Assembly (NCBI RefSeq): GCF_964019385.1
Contig: NC_088643.1
Coordinates: forward strand, 46,036,910-46,100,909
Direction of reading: 5' to 3'
Origin: Sycon ciliatum
Lineage: Eukaryota; Porifera; Calcarea; Leucosolenida; Sycettidae
Length of the DNA: 64,000 nucleotides
Below the pieces are notes generated by a model. That model saw nothing but the letters and a program-made list of their open reading frames with translations. It was not told the DNA's origin and did no database searches. Of this stretch, positions 24,001 to 33,204 are shown piece by piece (the stretch's first letter is position 1; each line of letters starts with the position of its first letter). The translations under genes and the position numbers were made by a program.

Positions 24001-24383
24001 TTAGTAACCTTACGTTGAGAATGGTCTGACCCGCTCACACTGCTGCATTCCTAAGCACGAGTTTGACGCCAAGATTAACGATCAACCCTTGTGATCAACC
24101 GTCGTTTGTAGAAATGAGTATGTAGAGCCCTAGCCCTGGTCTCTGTTTCTGCCCGTCTTTTCCTACGTGTATGCAGGTAGACGGTGTCTTGTTCTACCAC
24201 CGGGAGTCGGGCTACGAACACGGCCGCACCCCACTGCTCGGCTGGCTCAGGTGCAGCATGCTGGCTGAGATTATTGGTGTTGCTGCGTCGGAGGCATTTC
24301 TTGCGCAGTGCATTGGAGACGAGAGCTGCATTCCGTTCGGCAAGTTCCGCGCGGCCAAAGACCAAACGATGGAAGTCACGTGA
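2947..24383 (+). CDS. SNUPN: snurportin-1, 10 coding exons (complete)
   Basis: Import adaptor that carries m3G-capped U snRNPs into the nucleus with importin-beta. Coding exons: 2947-3026, 3590-3670, 7360-7531, 7747-7848, 8604-8708, 9529-9625, 11125-11222, 12029-12106, 15835-15915, 24177-24383. All have AG/GT borders and agreeing phases, giving 1101 nt (366 residues plus stop), close to the roughly 360 of vertebrate snurportin. Recognised motifs: N-terminal importin-beta-binding-like part ([11 protein letters not shown], then a basic [10 protein letters not shown] helix, about residues 24-53); an acidic linker (55-111); the cap-binding domain from about 145 ([61 protein letters not shown]); and [13 protein letters not shown] with TPLLGWLR near the end. 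The ATG at 2947 gives the expected short N terminus; an acceptor-like 'ttgtcccacag' before 2932 hints at a 5' UTR exon upstream. A donor-like GTGAGG overlaps the stop, so an alternative C terminus is possible. Introns total about 20 kb and are loaded with transposons. Confidence 0.93.
3431..3605 (+). repeat. four tandem copies of the SNUPN exon 2 acceptor region
   Basis: A unit of about 39-48 bp, 'tatgtctgtgttgctttgtg' followed by 'ctaggtttgaccagtacaag', is repeated four times. Each copy holds the pyrimidine-rich tract, the TAG acceptor and the first codons of exon 2 (FDQYK), but only the last copy runs on into the rest of exon 2. 'aagtatgt' at copy junctions also makes a GT-donor-like site. 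Confidence 0.9.
3826..4035. repeat. ~37-bp tandem repeat, about 5 copies
   Basis: The unit 'gtgactaaatttgtgtagaa' plus 'aggggtcatgtcat' is repeated with few changes, in SNUPN intron 2. Confidence 0.9.
4301..4502. mobile_element. small hAT-like MITE
   Basis: Terminal inverted repeats CAGGGGCGTCGGA at the left end and TTCCGACGCCCCTG at the right, 202 bp apart. CAGGGGCG-type ends are typical of hAT elements. No clear 8-bp target duplication was found, so the class is tentative. Confidence 0.6.
4687..4950. mobile_element. degenerate MITE with CCAGGGTTCTAG-like ends
   Basis: 'aaggttctagccaggg' on the left and 'cctagaaccctggtt' on the right are imperfect inverted repeats. A G-run and C-run lie just inside the right end (about 4908-4930). 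Non-coding. Confidence 0.45.
5590..6461 (-). pseudogene. Myb/SANT-like DNA-binding protein remnant
   Basis: Reading right to left from an ATG at 6461: a helical, charged start ([20 protein letters not shown]) followed by a break in frame near 6300, then [16 protein letters not shown], then an aromatic block [13 protein letters not shown] and a Ser/Thr/Pro-rich tail with later frameshifts. The layout resembles small Myb/SANT- or MADF-like proteins, for example those carried by PIF/Harbinger transposons. A related first exon occurs at 33554-33651 inside an element with inverted ends. I cannot name the family with certainty. A very short intron beginning at the GTGAGG near 6305 is an alternative to a frameshift. 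It lies in SNUPN intron 2, antisense to the gene. Confidence 0.45.
6825..7013. repeat. ~30/60-bp tandem repeat
   Basis: 'gcttgagtgatggtcacctt' and 'gctgtgtatgacttgagtga' alternate for about six units, in SNUPN intron 2. Confidence 0.9.
7041..7228. mobile_element. 188-bp Tigger/mariner-like MITE, copy 1
   Basis: Inverted ends CAGTCAACTTCGC and GCGAAGTTGACTG, flanked by TA on both sides (7039-7040 and 7229-7230). Internal sequence is rich in 'ataacgac' and 'ttcgcgaa'. The element at 45462-45649 is the same length in the opposite orientation with only scattered differences. TA target and CAGT ends fit pogo/Tigger or mariner-type non-autonomous elements. Confidence 0.85.
7660..7735. repeat. (GT)n microsatellite before SNUPN exon 4
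   Basis: GT dinucleotide tract ending about 12 bases before the exon 4 acceptor at 7746. Confidence 0.95.
8278..8419. mobile_element. 142-bp palindromic MITE
   Basis: The arms 'agtgctgctcaatgaaatcc' at the left and its complement at the right pair over about 28 bases plus a further 'acttgag'/'ctcaagt' match. The end 'gtgctgttcaatgaaatctg' recurs alone at 51415-51435. Non-coding; lies in SNUPN intron 4. Confidence 0.75.
8795..9112. repeat. (CCA/CCG)n trinucleotide run
   Basis: About 320 bases of CCN triplets, mostly CCA with CCG. The open frames (poly-Pro on plus, poly-Val/Ala on minus) are repeat products. Lies in SNUPN intron 5. Confidence 0.97.
9250..9385. repeat. ~31-bp tandem repeat, four copies
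   Basis: The unit 'gctggtgtggtcatccactg' plus 'tgcgtatgt' is repeated four times. Confidence 0.92.
9940..10090. repeat. ~40-bp tandem repeat, about 4 copies
   Basis: The unit 'gctagtattggcagtgctag' plus 'gctaacggtgtcgc' is repeated with small changes, in SNUPN intron 6. Confidence 0.9.
10740..11112. repeat. tandem TGT-rich repeat before SNUPN exon 7
   Basis: The unit 'gtggtggctgtgttctgtat' is repeated some 12-14 times, ending about 12 bases before exon 7. Long frames through it (Cys/Val-rich, His/Thr-rich on the other strand) are artefacts. Confidence 0.93.
13131..13550 (-). pseudogene. LINE reverse transcriptase fragment
   Basis: Two minus-strand pieces in different frames. The first reads [13 protein letters not shown], a degraded form of the FxDxxKAFD motif of reverse transcriptases; the second reads [19 protein letters not shown], the conserved GVPQGSxLGPxLF motif. 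The frame is broken between them and the catalytic YADD block is missing. A CR1- or Jockey-like non-LTR element is likely. It lies in SNUPN intron 8. Confidence 0.85.
13690..15510 (-). pseudogene. degenerate retroelement: RT plus nuclease-like C terminus
   Basis: Minus-strand pieces in order: [20 protein letters not shown] and [16 protein letters not shown] (RT palm), then [17 protein letters not shown] and [12 protein letters not shown] (15508-14801); [16 protein letters not shown] (about 14770-14531); [15 protein letters not shown] (14243-14180); [13 protein letters not shown] (about 14080-14035); [13 protein letters not shown] (about 13930); and [20 protein letters not shown] (13872-13690). 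I recall this order from repetitive cnidarian and sponge proteins where a reverse transcriptase precedes a FFDVRVF nuclease-like domain, but I cannot name the clade. The second catalytic Asp of YADD is Tyr here and the frame is broken several times, so it is dead. Lies in SNUPN intron 8. Confidence 0.7.
15417..15700 (-). pseudogene. hAT transposase fragment
   Basis: A minus-strand frame reads [36 protein letters not shown]. The 'CxxHxLNL ... FFxxSPKR' pattern is typical of hAT transposases related to ZMYM1/TTF-type proteins. A CAG run interrupts it and it abuts the neighbouring retroelement. Only this short stretch remains. Confidence 0.7.
16000..16130 (-). repeat. LINE 3'-end-like fragment
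   Basis: 'gggtgaaagccaaccac' and adjoining bases match the 3' UTR of the LINE at about 19225-19265, again just inside an A/T-rich tail. Probably a severely 5'-truncated copy. Confidence 0.5.
16456..17087. mobile_element. foldback element with ~107-bp arms
   Basis: The left arm (16456-16564) and right arm (16982-17087) are near-perfect reverse complements, for example 'cagtccaccaaggtaacgag' and 'ctcgttaccttggtggactg'. Additional inner pairing exists ('cagggatgaattta'/'taaattcatccctg'). The centre has no recognised gene. Lies in SNUPN intron 9. Confidence 0.8.
17319..17767. mobile_element. ~449-bp TA-flanked MITE
   Basis: The left end 'ccgcattttctctaataaaa' pairs with the right end 'agagaaaatacgg', with TA at both borders (17317-17318, 17768-17769). 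The interior repeats 'ccaataatagcccagtctc'-like units. Its right end abuts the 3' end of the Mutator-like coding sequence. Confidence 0.65.
18176..18692. repeat. large inverted repeat, ~195-bp arms
   Basis: The left arm 18176-18369 and right arm 18497-18692 are about 97% reverse complements, including 'gtggacacacccattcccat' and 'atgggaatgggtgtgtccac'. The 127-bp spacer repeats 'cgcagagtgtagcgccaaaa'. Apparent proteins on both strands are mirror images of each other. Probably a foldback transposon, nested within 17955-22121. Confidence 0.88.
18713..18982 (-). other. possible Myb-like ORF in the PIF-type element
   Basis: A 89-codon minus-strand frame with a charged helical block ([29 protein letters not shown]) that could be a Myb/SANT-type helix set, as carried by PIF/Harbinger elements. 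Recognition is weak; it could equally be a fragment of nothing. Confidence 0.25.
19130..21936 (-). pseudogene. LINE, internally deleted and interrupted
   Basis: Minus strand, 5' to 3': ORF1-like part with a coiled-coil start (21936-21532), a shift to a second frame (21535-21212: [11 protein letters not shown], then [18 protein letters not shown], an RRM-like ORF1 pattern), then directly [11 protein letters not shown] and [15 protein letters not shown] of the reverse transcriptase, [55 protein letters not shown]. The endonuclease and RT N terminus are missing, so an internal deletion joined ORF1 to mid-ORF2. The C-terminal part ([19 protein letters not shown], to about 19330) is separated by the TAA-flanked element 19668-20195. 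The 3' end is an A-rich 'aaatac'-type tail near 19160-19190. Confidence 0.88.
19668..20195. mobile_element. 528-bp TAA-flanked PIF-type MITE inside the LINE
   Basis: Both ends start GGCCAAAACAAA and contain TTGTTTCCGGTCGG in inverted orientation. TAA flanks both sides (19665-19667, 20196-20198). Excising it with one TAA joins ...LLKILF to SKGRRFPS... in a single LINE frame, confirming the insertion. Confidence 0.85.
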
Positions 24384-25945
24384 GGTGCTCGGCCGCAAGC
24401 GTCTTGGATTGCTGGAGCTGCAGGAGGCTGTGTTGGCTTTGTAAGTAAAGCACAAACTTGCCCGTTGTCTCTTGCTCAGAACTTTGTGAACTGTTCGTTC
24501 GTTGTGTTTGTCGCTAATTCTGCCTTCACTTCGATCTACACTAGCTTTTCACCTTGTCGGTGGAGTGATGAAAGCTCAGGCACTTGAAGGATAATTTCAC
24601 AATACCAAACATATCTTGCCGTTCTCGATCGTGTACGCGGTGGATTGTCATTTGGCCCCGTGTTGGTCGTGTACATGGTCAATTGTCATCTGGTCCCGTG
24701 CTTCCGCTGAGAGTACTAACACGGTACGTTGTTGAACAAGCCAAGGCAAGCCAGCCAACTGGCAACTGGCACTCTACTGCTGCTGCAAGCAATTTTGACT
24801 AAGAGCATCTGGTGCCTTCTAGGCTATCACTTGCTCGGTGTGTGTTTGCTGTAGCTACTCTGTAAGCCGGTGTAGTTAGCCAGCCCTGAGTCACTTGTTG
24901 TTAGCCAGCCCTGAATCACTTGTTGTCTTCAGTGGAGAGGCGACAGGTAGTGCATCAACCCGCTGTTTCGCTTCATGCGTCACTGCTCTTCCAAGTCTGT
25001 TGACCAGTTCCTATTGAACGACGTAATGGTAGCTGTTCTGTACGGCATACATGTATGCGCAATGCTGGCGTATATCAGCCTGGCTGCATGTCTCTGTAAG
25101 CACACCATGCAACTGAAAGGCAAGCCTTGAGGCACACAAGTAGCTAGGTACAAGACCTAGCAATGCTCACACGTGTTACTTGACCTTTCAAGCCAGGATA
25201 TAGCTGGGCACTGGAGTAGCATTGAGAGCAAACAGCTTGGAGGGCTACGGGGTCCTGAATGCTTTTGCTGCATGTATCTGATTTTCAATTAAGTTTTATT
25301 TGGTGTTTTTCTTCACTATTTTCAAGAATTTTCACTGGCCTATCAAGCTTTACATGCACGTCAAGGGCCCGATCTTTAAGCTGGAGGTGTTTTTTGCTGT
25401 TGTTGAAGTTGCTGGTCACCTACTTTGAGTACTAGTACCTGGTGCTGTCATGCTTTCAACAGTACTCAGCAGGGGTTGTACACAACCTTTTTTTATTTGT
25501 TCTACTTTCAGCAGTATTCAGGTCTTATCTACAACCCGTTTTTAAAACAATATTCTGTTGTCTTACTTTCAACAGTATTCAGGCGGTGAACACAAACTTT
25601 TTTTATATATATTATTTTTAAACAACATTCTCCATCCATGTGTGTGTATCTGCTGCGCTATAATGTTCCCTGAAGTCTTCCCGGCTCACAGCGATCACAC
25701 GCTTTCCGTTTTGAGTATGTTTGTTTTGTTTTTGCATTCCATGCTAAAATGCCAGTCATAAAAGGCAAGTCCAATACAAGGTTACAGTTGCTGAGTGTTG
25801 TGTGCTGTGTGTCTACTTATCTTGTTGAGCTGCGTGTGTACACAACAAAGGATACAGCCCTCACCCCCACCCCTGCCAAAATAGTGGTACCTACTTGGCT
25901 CCACTCTGCAGGCCACGTTTTTGCTAGGTCCGTGCTGTACCATAG
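24384..25945. other. non-coding 3' flank of SNUPN
   Basis: No exon-like frame, RNA gene or transposon end recognised. Contains a short duplication ('ttagccagccctgaatcact', twice near 24880-24920) and repeated 'actttcaacagtattcag' phrases at about 25450-25580. A clear AATAAA for SNUPN was not found. Confidence 0.5.
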
Positions 25946-25950
25946 AGGCC

Positions 25951-26175
25951 CAACACACACACACACACACACACACACCTGACCTGACCTTTGACGCCCA
26001 TCGCCGGAGGCGATGATAGCAATGCTACGGCAGATGCCATAGCAACTTGTGCTGGGATTGCACCATTCAACAGCTTGCAAGGCTGAAGAATTGACCGTCA
26101 CTATTCAGCCTGGTCTACACCATACAGCTATTTGAAGTGACTTTTTCTGGCCAGTGAATCCCTATTTTTGGTCTT
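25951..26175. repeat. CA-linked dispersed repeat, full copy
   Basis: (CA)n at 25951-25978, then about 195 bases matching 47563-47755: 'cgatgatagc', 'atagcaacttgtgctgggat', 'cagcttgcaaggctga', 'gaagtgactttttctggcca'. Another CA run follows at 26186. Confidence 0.85.
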
Positions 26176-26181
26176 TGTAGT

Positions 26182-26184
<3 letters not shown>

Positions 26185-26247
<63 letters not shown>

Positions 26248-26427
26248 GCTATGTACAGCTACCCTATCGGGCCACGCCGCTCCCAGAAGCGGGAGACAAC
26301 GACAAGAAGAGAGAAGAGAAGAGAGAAATCGCAAAGTCAACAATATTTGGCATGGCGTTGCAAGTCCTGTGGCCTTGAGAACACACACACACACACAAAC
26401 AAACACACACACACACACACACACACT
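26185..26427. repeat. (CA)n, (CTA)n and second (CA)n microsatellites
   Basis: (CA)n 26186-26215, (CTA)n 26216-26247 and (CA)n 26381-26427, followed by three copies of 'accatagactcaatacccat' (about 26438-26505). Confidence 0.95.
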
Positions 26428-27018
26428 GTATGTCTACCATAGACTCAATACCCATGCTGTACCATAGACTCAATACCCAAGCTGTACCATAGACTCAATA
26501 ACCTCCTCATTATCTTACTCGCCAAACCTACAATGAAGATGCTGCTCATTCAAACCCGATGTTCTATGTTTGTGCTGATCATTGGTACTAGGTTCTCTTT
26601 TGTGCACTGCTATACAAGTACACTTGAAACGACGTTACATTCGTTTACTATGCGAATACAATTTAAACCTACATGATTGTACATGTATTACCGTCACTGT
26701 GTAAAAAATATAAATAAAGGAATTTATCGTGTCCGTTCCCGAAGGGAACTCACGACGGCCGCTAACACCCACGTTTGTCAAAGACCATGATTGAGATACG
26801 AGAGGTACATGTACCTGGTTCAAGTCCTGCCTGGGAGCGGTTTTTCCAGCTGTGCTGCTACCCACAGTCAACTGGGAACTTGTGGCCAGGCACAAGGGGT
26901 ACATGGATGCAGCTAATGGGGTCGTTCTCGGTACTTGTGCCAGTGGTTGTGAGACTTATCCACTCACCCCCCACCGTTAGGCGCTGCATCTGCCGCTAGG
27001 GTTTACCGTGACTGTGTA

Positions 27019-27372
27019 CAATAGGGCTTGAAAGTGATGACGTCAAAAAAGGCCTGGGAGTAGTAAATTGACATCAGATTTCTATTTTGGATCCACTAAG
27101 GTGTGACTTTGCTATTGCCTCAGTATGTGGGTGCATAGCAACCCACTCATGTCGTATGCAGGTGCAACTTTCACTTCGCCACCAGTTGTCACCCCGCCCC
27201 CACTAGCCAAATCAGTCAGTTTCACTGGCAACATCACCTTGCAGTGAGTGAGACCGCTTGAAATGTGCTTGGATCCATACAAAAACTGGATCCAGGTGGA
27301 TCCAGTTTTCGAATTTTTCAAATTGTTGCTATGCCATTGCTATGGAGTGACGTAGCACTTTCAAGCCCTATT
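27019..27372. mobile_element. MITE with ATAGGGCTTGAAAGTG ends
   Basis: 'aatagggcttgaaagtg' (left) and 'cactttcaagccctatta' (right) are inverted; 'taccgtgactgt' occurs on both outer sides (27005 and 27374), which may be a duplicated target or part of the neighbouring element. Non-coding. Confidence 0.65.
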
Positions 27373-28052
27373 ATACCGTGACTGTTGCGATATAACGTCA
27401 CTTTATAGTTTTACACGAGTAGAGTATCCAGATCATGATAATTATCAGTGTCACGTTTTTTACGGCCTCCACGAATTCGGTGCGTGGTTTCAAGTAACGT
27501 TAGTTACATAAAAACACGTCTACACAGAAAAAAATTATAGTACTACAGTAAATAGTGGATATAACGTGCCCCATTGATTTTCGATGATTTATCACTATAA
27601 TTATCCGGTGCATCACTATAGCCGATTTGCATGTATGACTGACACATGGCACATGACTGTGCATGAAATGATGCGTACATGCTGGAAAAAGCATGAAAAG
27701 CAGCCACGTGTACGTGTGGCTGCTTAGGGAAGAATTTTCTCTCGATCACGTCTGCTGCCTGATGCATCCAGGCAACACTGGATCAGTTTTGGAGGAAGTG
27801 AACTATATTGGAAGAACACTTGTTTTGTGATCATCACTCTTGATCAGTATATGCGATATTTTCCTGCGCATTTGATATGGTTTGCTTCCTGAAGCTCATC
27901 ACAATAAGCGATATATCGGTATAGCCGATAATAGTGTGTATAGTGATATTTTAGCTGTATTTTTTTGTGATTTGATTTTGATTTTGGCGAGTTCTATCAT
28001 TATAGCCGGTATATCGTTACACCCGGTCACTTTATAAACGATACTCACTGTA
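27373..28052. mobile_element. probable mariner/Tigger-like MITE
   Basis: Left end 'taccgtgactgttgcgatat' and right end 'aaacgatactcactgta' are imperfect inverted repeats bounded by TA. The interior is rich in 'ctatagccg' and 'gcgatatatcgg'. Non-coding. Confidence 0.45.
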
Positions 28053-29374
28053 TGTAGAGGGGACGGCTCGATACCGGGACGTTTTGACAGCCAAATAATT
28101 TGTATAGACCCAAACCAATCATCAGCGTTGATTTTTCACTCGAAATATGTTTGTGGAAGGAAACTGGCATGTTGAAGTTTGCTCTGGGGCCAGAGTCAAT
28201 CGAACTGAGCCACTCCTTTGTGTTGACCCATTGCCTCCAAGTTGCCCAATTTTTCGCTTCAAAAAAGTTCAAATCAGAGGTGGCTCCAAACCGGACACGT
28301 TTTAGAGTGCACGTCAAATTCACTCTGGGTCTGAAATTAGGTAATTGCTATCGCTCCACGATGGCCAGTACAGAGTAACAATAAGCCTTGTGTGTGCTTC
28401 CATTAGTTTTGATTGGTATGCGGTGCTTTATTGGCGAGAGGCCAGCCGCTGTTTACCTGCGACAAGAAGTTGATTTTTCGAAAGTCGTAAAACTCAAGTC
28501 GCAGTGCGAAGCAACACGTCAAAAACTCACCTGCTTGATATGGCGCTTCTGGTCATAGCAGAGCCATGAAATTTTGGCTCGGAGTATAACACATCGTAGT
28601 CTCACTGTGACATATGTTTTCTAATCAAAATAGTAGTAGTAGTATTGACATATCCGCGGCAAGCCGCTTATGTACAACGGCATGGGAGAGGATATCAAAA
28701 AATGAAAATATAATTATTGTTGGGGAAATCCACGCTATTATCGAATATTCAACAATGACGGGTGTGGGGTTATACCAAATTCCCATAATGTGGAAGTACG
28801 TTATTATTGTTGAAAGCACTAGGTGATCTGCACTCTACAATGTGACCTGTGCGATTATATCGTTGAATGATTGCCTGTTCCGAGCCACCAAACGCAGTGT
28901 CTCCAGGTCCTTCAGACTCCGGAGACGCATGGACGTTGCCTTAGCTAATTCGTTGTCTATCACCACTGGTAGGGTGATGCGCGGGCGTCCGAGCCAGCCC
29001 CGATTCTGTCGCTGGAAATACGCTGTCATGCTCACCTGTGCTGGAGTTGCTTCAGGGAGGCGTAGAATATGACCAAACAGTTTCCACCGTGCTCTTCTGC
29101 TTAGTACGGATATTGGCTCGGCATTGCAGCGGGCATATAGGTCTGTGTTGGAGATAATTTCCGGGTAAGATATCCCTAATAGACGGCGGAGCTGCTTTCT
29201 GTGGAACGCATCCATTGCTGTAGCATCCCGGGATGAAAGCACCCACACGCCGCAGTTGTAGGTCAAAATAGTCTAATCTATTTTGACCTACAATCAAAAT
29301 ACCAAGAGAGAAAGTGAATATTGAGTCCGTTCCGGTTTGCAACCGGTGTCCTATTTGAAACCGTCCCCTCTACA
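28053..29374. mobile_element. 1.3-kb element with TGTAGAGGGGACGG ends
   Basis: The ends TGTAGAGGGGACGG and CCGTCCCCTCTACA are perfect inverted repeats 1322 bp apart. The interior holds a LINE fragment (28835-29276) and sequence I do not recognise. The ends fit no family I can name. Confidence 0.6.
28835..29266 (-). pseudogene. LINE ORF2 C-terminal fragment
   Basis: Minus-strand frame of 143 residues: MDAFHRKQLRRLLGISYPE, DLYARCNAEPISVLSRRARW, KLFGHILRLPE, RGWLGRPRITLP. This is the typical region downstream of the RT fingers and palm in non-LTR elements ('FHRRCLRRILGI ... LRWFGHVLRM'). Nothing of the palm remains. Confidence 0.85.
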
Positions 29375-29448
29375 TTTAATATAATTATTATTATAACCTA
29401 ACACTGGTTAAAAACCAGTATTAGATAAACCTTGTTATAGTTCAGAAT

Positions 29449-29861
29449 CACGCAATTGTTAGATTGACAGCATGAAACAAGGTGAAGGCCTACCAATGGC
29501 CACGTCGGGACATCACCAACCCCGTCTACAGAGAGCACCTTTTCGCGACAGTGTCATGGTGATGACAAAAAAAACTGTTGACAGTTGACGAGCTGAGAGA
29601 AGGACGCCATGGGCAGAAGTTGGAAGAAAAAGAAGTCTTTATACAAGTTAAAGAAAAGAGCGAAGAAAACAAGACGACATCAGGAGTAGTCTCCTAACCC
29701 CCTAGCATAATGAGAGTCAGAACCGGGTGCGATACCCATTATGGTTCAAATGGTCCGCAGGGACCGGGGCTCTGCCAACCGCGGAAGGTTGTAGTAAGGT
29801 CACTGTTTCCGAACACAGTGTCCTCCACCTTGTTTCATGCTGTCAATCTAACAATTGCGTG
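29449..29861. mobile_element. element with perfect 36-bp inverted ends
   Basis: 'cacgcaattgttagattgac' (from 29449) and its complement ending at 29861 pair over 36 bases without mismatch. The right-hand 110 bases ('ggttcaaatggtcc', 'ccggggctctgccaaccg', 'gtttccgaacacagtgtcct') recur at 38052-38170. Confidence 0.8.
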
Positions 29862-30390
29862 TACTGTGTACATGTATGTAGTCCACTACTAGTACTACAG
29901 CTGTATAAAGAAAGGCGCCGATGACACAAGTAAAAGGCAAGGAAGAGAGTGCGTATAATGCTATGCAATCAATCCACGACTGGGACAAAGAGTCACGCAC
30001 CCGCAGTACATTATTTCACCGTGACTGACAACTACTTGAATGGAAAACATGCGAAGTAACTTAGCTCACTAGTACAGGGCGTTATGGTCTCTTGGTTTCG
30101 TGTATGCTGACGCCACACGACAAAAATGCCTAACCTATCGATGAAGTTTCCAATGAGATTGTACTGCAGCTGTACAATAATTTTTTTTGAATAAACCTAG
30201 ATTCAATCGGATTGCATAATGTACTCTTAATGGATCTTATGGGCCTAAGTTATGGCCAGTATTGCCCATTGGGGTCTTTTTGCGAATGATCCAATCTGCA
30301 TGTCCTTAGCCCGAAGCCTTAGCCTTAGGCTTCTCAAGGTCACCCTGTGACTGTCCCACGCACATCATCTACAGTAGACGGCTACAGCTA

Positions 30391-30811
30391 GGCCTCCGCG
30401 GAATATGCTCGTATTTTTACCGATAATTCTTTTGAGCATTGCTCAAAATTTCGACCGATTATTCCCGTAATTCCACCGACAATTCTCACAATAATTCTTT
30501 TTTTCTTCCCTTTTTTGCAGATAACGTACCGCGTACTGTTTTTTTGCCACTTATACGGGCAAAAAAATCACGGTTCGCGTGAAATTCGGCTGGAAGCTTT
30601 TTTTTTCTTTCTTTTTTGAAATACCGGGCGATCAACGTTCAGGATCATGAGCTTTTTGGTACAAATCAGGGTGTTATAAATGGAAAAAAATTGAAAAAAG
30701 GGGGGCATTGCTCAAATTTTACCGATTATTCCACAAAAAATGCCAATAATTCCCGTTTTAAAAATCACACCGATAATTCCCAAAATTATGCCGGCATATT
30801 CCGCGGAGGCC
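30391..30811. mobile_element. 421-bp MITE with GGCCTCCGCGGAATATGC ends
   Basis: Perfect 18-bp inverted ends, with flanking 'agcta'/'tagct'. The interior repeats 'accgataattc' phrases and poly-T. Non-coding. Confidence 0.8.
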
Positions 30812-31364
30812 TAGCTACAGCACATGATCAGTGATTTGGCTTTGTCTGACAATCAAGGACAGTTGAAGGTGCCACAGCAATGCTGCATTGTGCTTCCTCG
30901 ATCCACTCTGCTCACCCTGCTCTGCGAATGTCCTCTTACTTACTTCCATCAGCTCACATAAAGATTATTATTATTATTATTATTACATGTGCAATGTCCC
31001 TCCTTCATTGATTTGAGTCATTACATCTTCCAAGGGCCGCTGTCGTGGAAATAAAGAATGATGGTAGAATTGTTACGCGCCCGAAGTCCCGCTGTAAGGA
31101 CTTTGGTTGTTGTTGTTATTGAATTCGCTAAACCAAACAGACAGAACTGTCCAGTGACAAGGGAGCGAATGATGAGCGTCAGGTCACTATGCATCAATTT
31201 CAAAACCTCTCGGGACAAAATGAGACAGACTACGTGTAGATGGTTCTATGCTTCTGACAACATGTACAACCAGAAGCCGGTTGATAGAGCCTTCATCTTG
31301 CGACCGTCGTATCAACTGTTGGGATCGTGCCTCAGGCTGGTTCAGACACCCGCCACCCCACCCC

Positions 31365-31560
31365 AAGAGTACTCTAATTTTCGGTGCTCAATATTTTCGG
31401 TATGAGGGCAAAAGGCCAGGCAAGGTGAACAGAAATTTTCGGTACAGAGAAGCAGTTCCCTATTGGATTATGTGTGTTAGTGTTTGTTCGGTGTATTGAA
31501 ATTTTAGGTACGAAACAGATGCACCGAAAGTACCGAAAATAAAAGTACACCGAAAATTTG
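31365..31560. repeat. region of inverted ATTTTCGGTA phrases
   Basis: 'attttcggt' occurs several times on the left and 'accgaaaat' on the right, as in a degenerate palindromic MITE. Ends are not clear. Confidence 0.4.
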
Positions 31561-31569
31561 TGAAATTAC

Positions 31570-32900
31570 AGTATTATATGCGATGAAAAAGAGGAAAACA
31601 ATGGGGTGCTGTCCAGACCAGATGTTGAACAGTCAGACCTGCTCATTTAGCACAAATCGAAAACCGACAAGGAGTGGTAAGACATTCTATGGCATGATAA
31701 AAACGAGTCGTTGAGCACTGCTCGATAGGGCTAAGGCCTTCTAATCCGGAAGATTCGTGGTTATCACTGAGCGATATTTAAAACATAACTATGTACTTGA
31801 GTGATAACTTGAGTGGAAGGTAAGCGTGATCAGGCCCAACACAAGCTTCATTCTATCTACGGGTGATTACAGTTACATTTTTCATACGAGTATAGACATG
31901 GTCCGTAATACTAGTAAGGCCACACTTTGTTTTTCCTATGTTTCTCGTCATCGCCCGCGTAGGTTTTCAGAATTTTCGGAAGAAAAAAAAAGTTCATACT
32001 ACGTACATGTATGTGCGCTGCACATGCTGCAGCAGCTAGATGCGTCAATCAAAATCGTAAACGTTATCACCACACAGCAGCAAAGGAGCGCTCCCCGTCC
32101 GTTCTCTGCGATGAAGGCTGCCATGACGAAGCTTTCAGTCGTTCACTGCCTGAGCCTCGCGGGTCCAAGGAATACCGTAAGTTGGACGAGTTCTGTGGCA
32201 ACTGGCGTCTGTGGGATGTCGTGGGCAGAAAATCCAAGCAACAGACGCATGGCGAGGAAAAGATGAGCAGCGTGGGGACAAGAGTTTGATAAGCGGACAC
32301 AAGAACGTTGAAGTAACAAAACCAAAAATGACGAGTGGGAAAGCGTTTGTTGATGCGATAGCAGATAAATAGATGTTCTCTTCACCATCTCGTATTCATC
32401 AAACTAATAATTATTACTTTATACTCTCATTGTTGCAGTTTGCCTGATATTCGAGGGCTGATGTGATAGTGTAGTGCAATCATGTATGGGACATGTACAT
32501 GGCAGTGTCTTGTATGAATCACGCATATGCATATAATTATAGTAACATGTAAAATGTATACAGTTTTCAGTAGAAATTGTTCTTGTTTTTTCCTTGGCTT
32601 TTGTTTTTTTTCCGCCCGCCCGCATACCTTTTGTTAAAATTTGCCGACGAGAAACATAGAAAAAACAAAGTGTGGCCTAATAGAGAACAACGACAACTCG
32701 CGAATAACGACACTTTCTCATGCGTAAACAAGTCCGTTTTTTTTACTTTCAGAGCTCGAAAGACGGCATCGCGTGGCATCACACCGGAATAAGGAAAAAA
32801 TTTAAAGGTAAAAACCTTCTTTGCAACGAAGTTCGTTGTTCAGCATCCAGTGCGTGCAACCCTGACTTTCCCGGGCCTGAGGCCGAGGCTGAGTAAACCT
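31570..32900. other. non-coding, unrecognised
   Basis: Several frames of 60-146 codons exist, the longest at 31826-32266, but none has a recognisable motif or consistent codon bias. Nothing else supported. Confidence 0.4.
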
Positions 32901-32934
32901 CACCTGAAAATCACACAAGTGCTTGTCTTCATTA

Positions 32935-33065
32935 GTTTGAGGGGAAGTTAGTTGCAAACAGGAAAAGTCTGAAGAAAAAATTGACTTTCACCACCAGAAC
33001 TCGAACCAGGGACCTTCTTGAGGCCAGCGATGCTCTAATCACTGAGCTATGGTGTAGCAGCTAAT
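32935..33065 (-). repeat. tRNA-derived SINE, copy 1
   Basis: Minus strand: ACCATAGCTCAGTGATTAG (A-box-like) ... CCCTGGTTCGAGTTCTGG (B box), then a body TGAAAGTCAATTTTTTCTTC. The B box and body recur at 53163-53260, and the tail phrase at 48262-48300. Internal pol III promoter boxes with a shared non-tRNA body define a SINE. Confidence 0.75.
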
Positions 33066-33204
33066 AAGCTGCCATCCCCTTCTTCAGACTTCGAAACTCC
33101 AGAAGACTGTCACCACCCTCCCACTACCAGCACTCATTCTGACTGCTAGCGCTGCCATCACCAGGGAGTCATAAACCCGGGTTTATATTATGTAGTACAT
33201 GTTA

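Noticed and set aside
31826-32266. 146-codon ORF as a gene
   Set aside because: No recognisable motif, alternative frames equally open, and no splice-consistent neighbours.
32690-32715. Third copy of the 188-bp MITE
   Set aside because: Only a short 'ctcgcgaataacgacacttt' match; no ends or TA flanks found.
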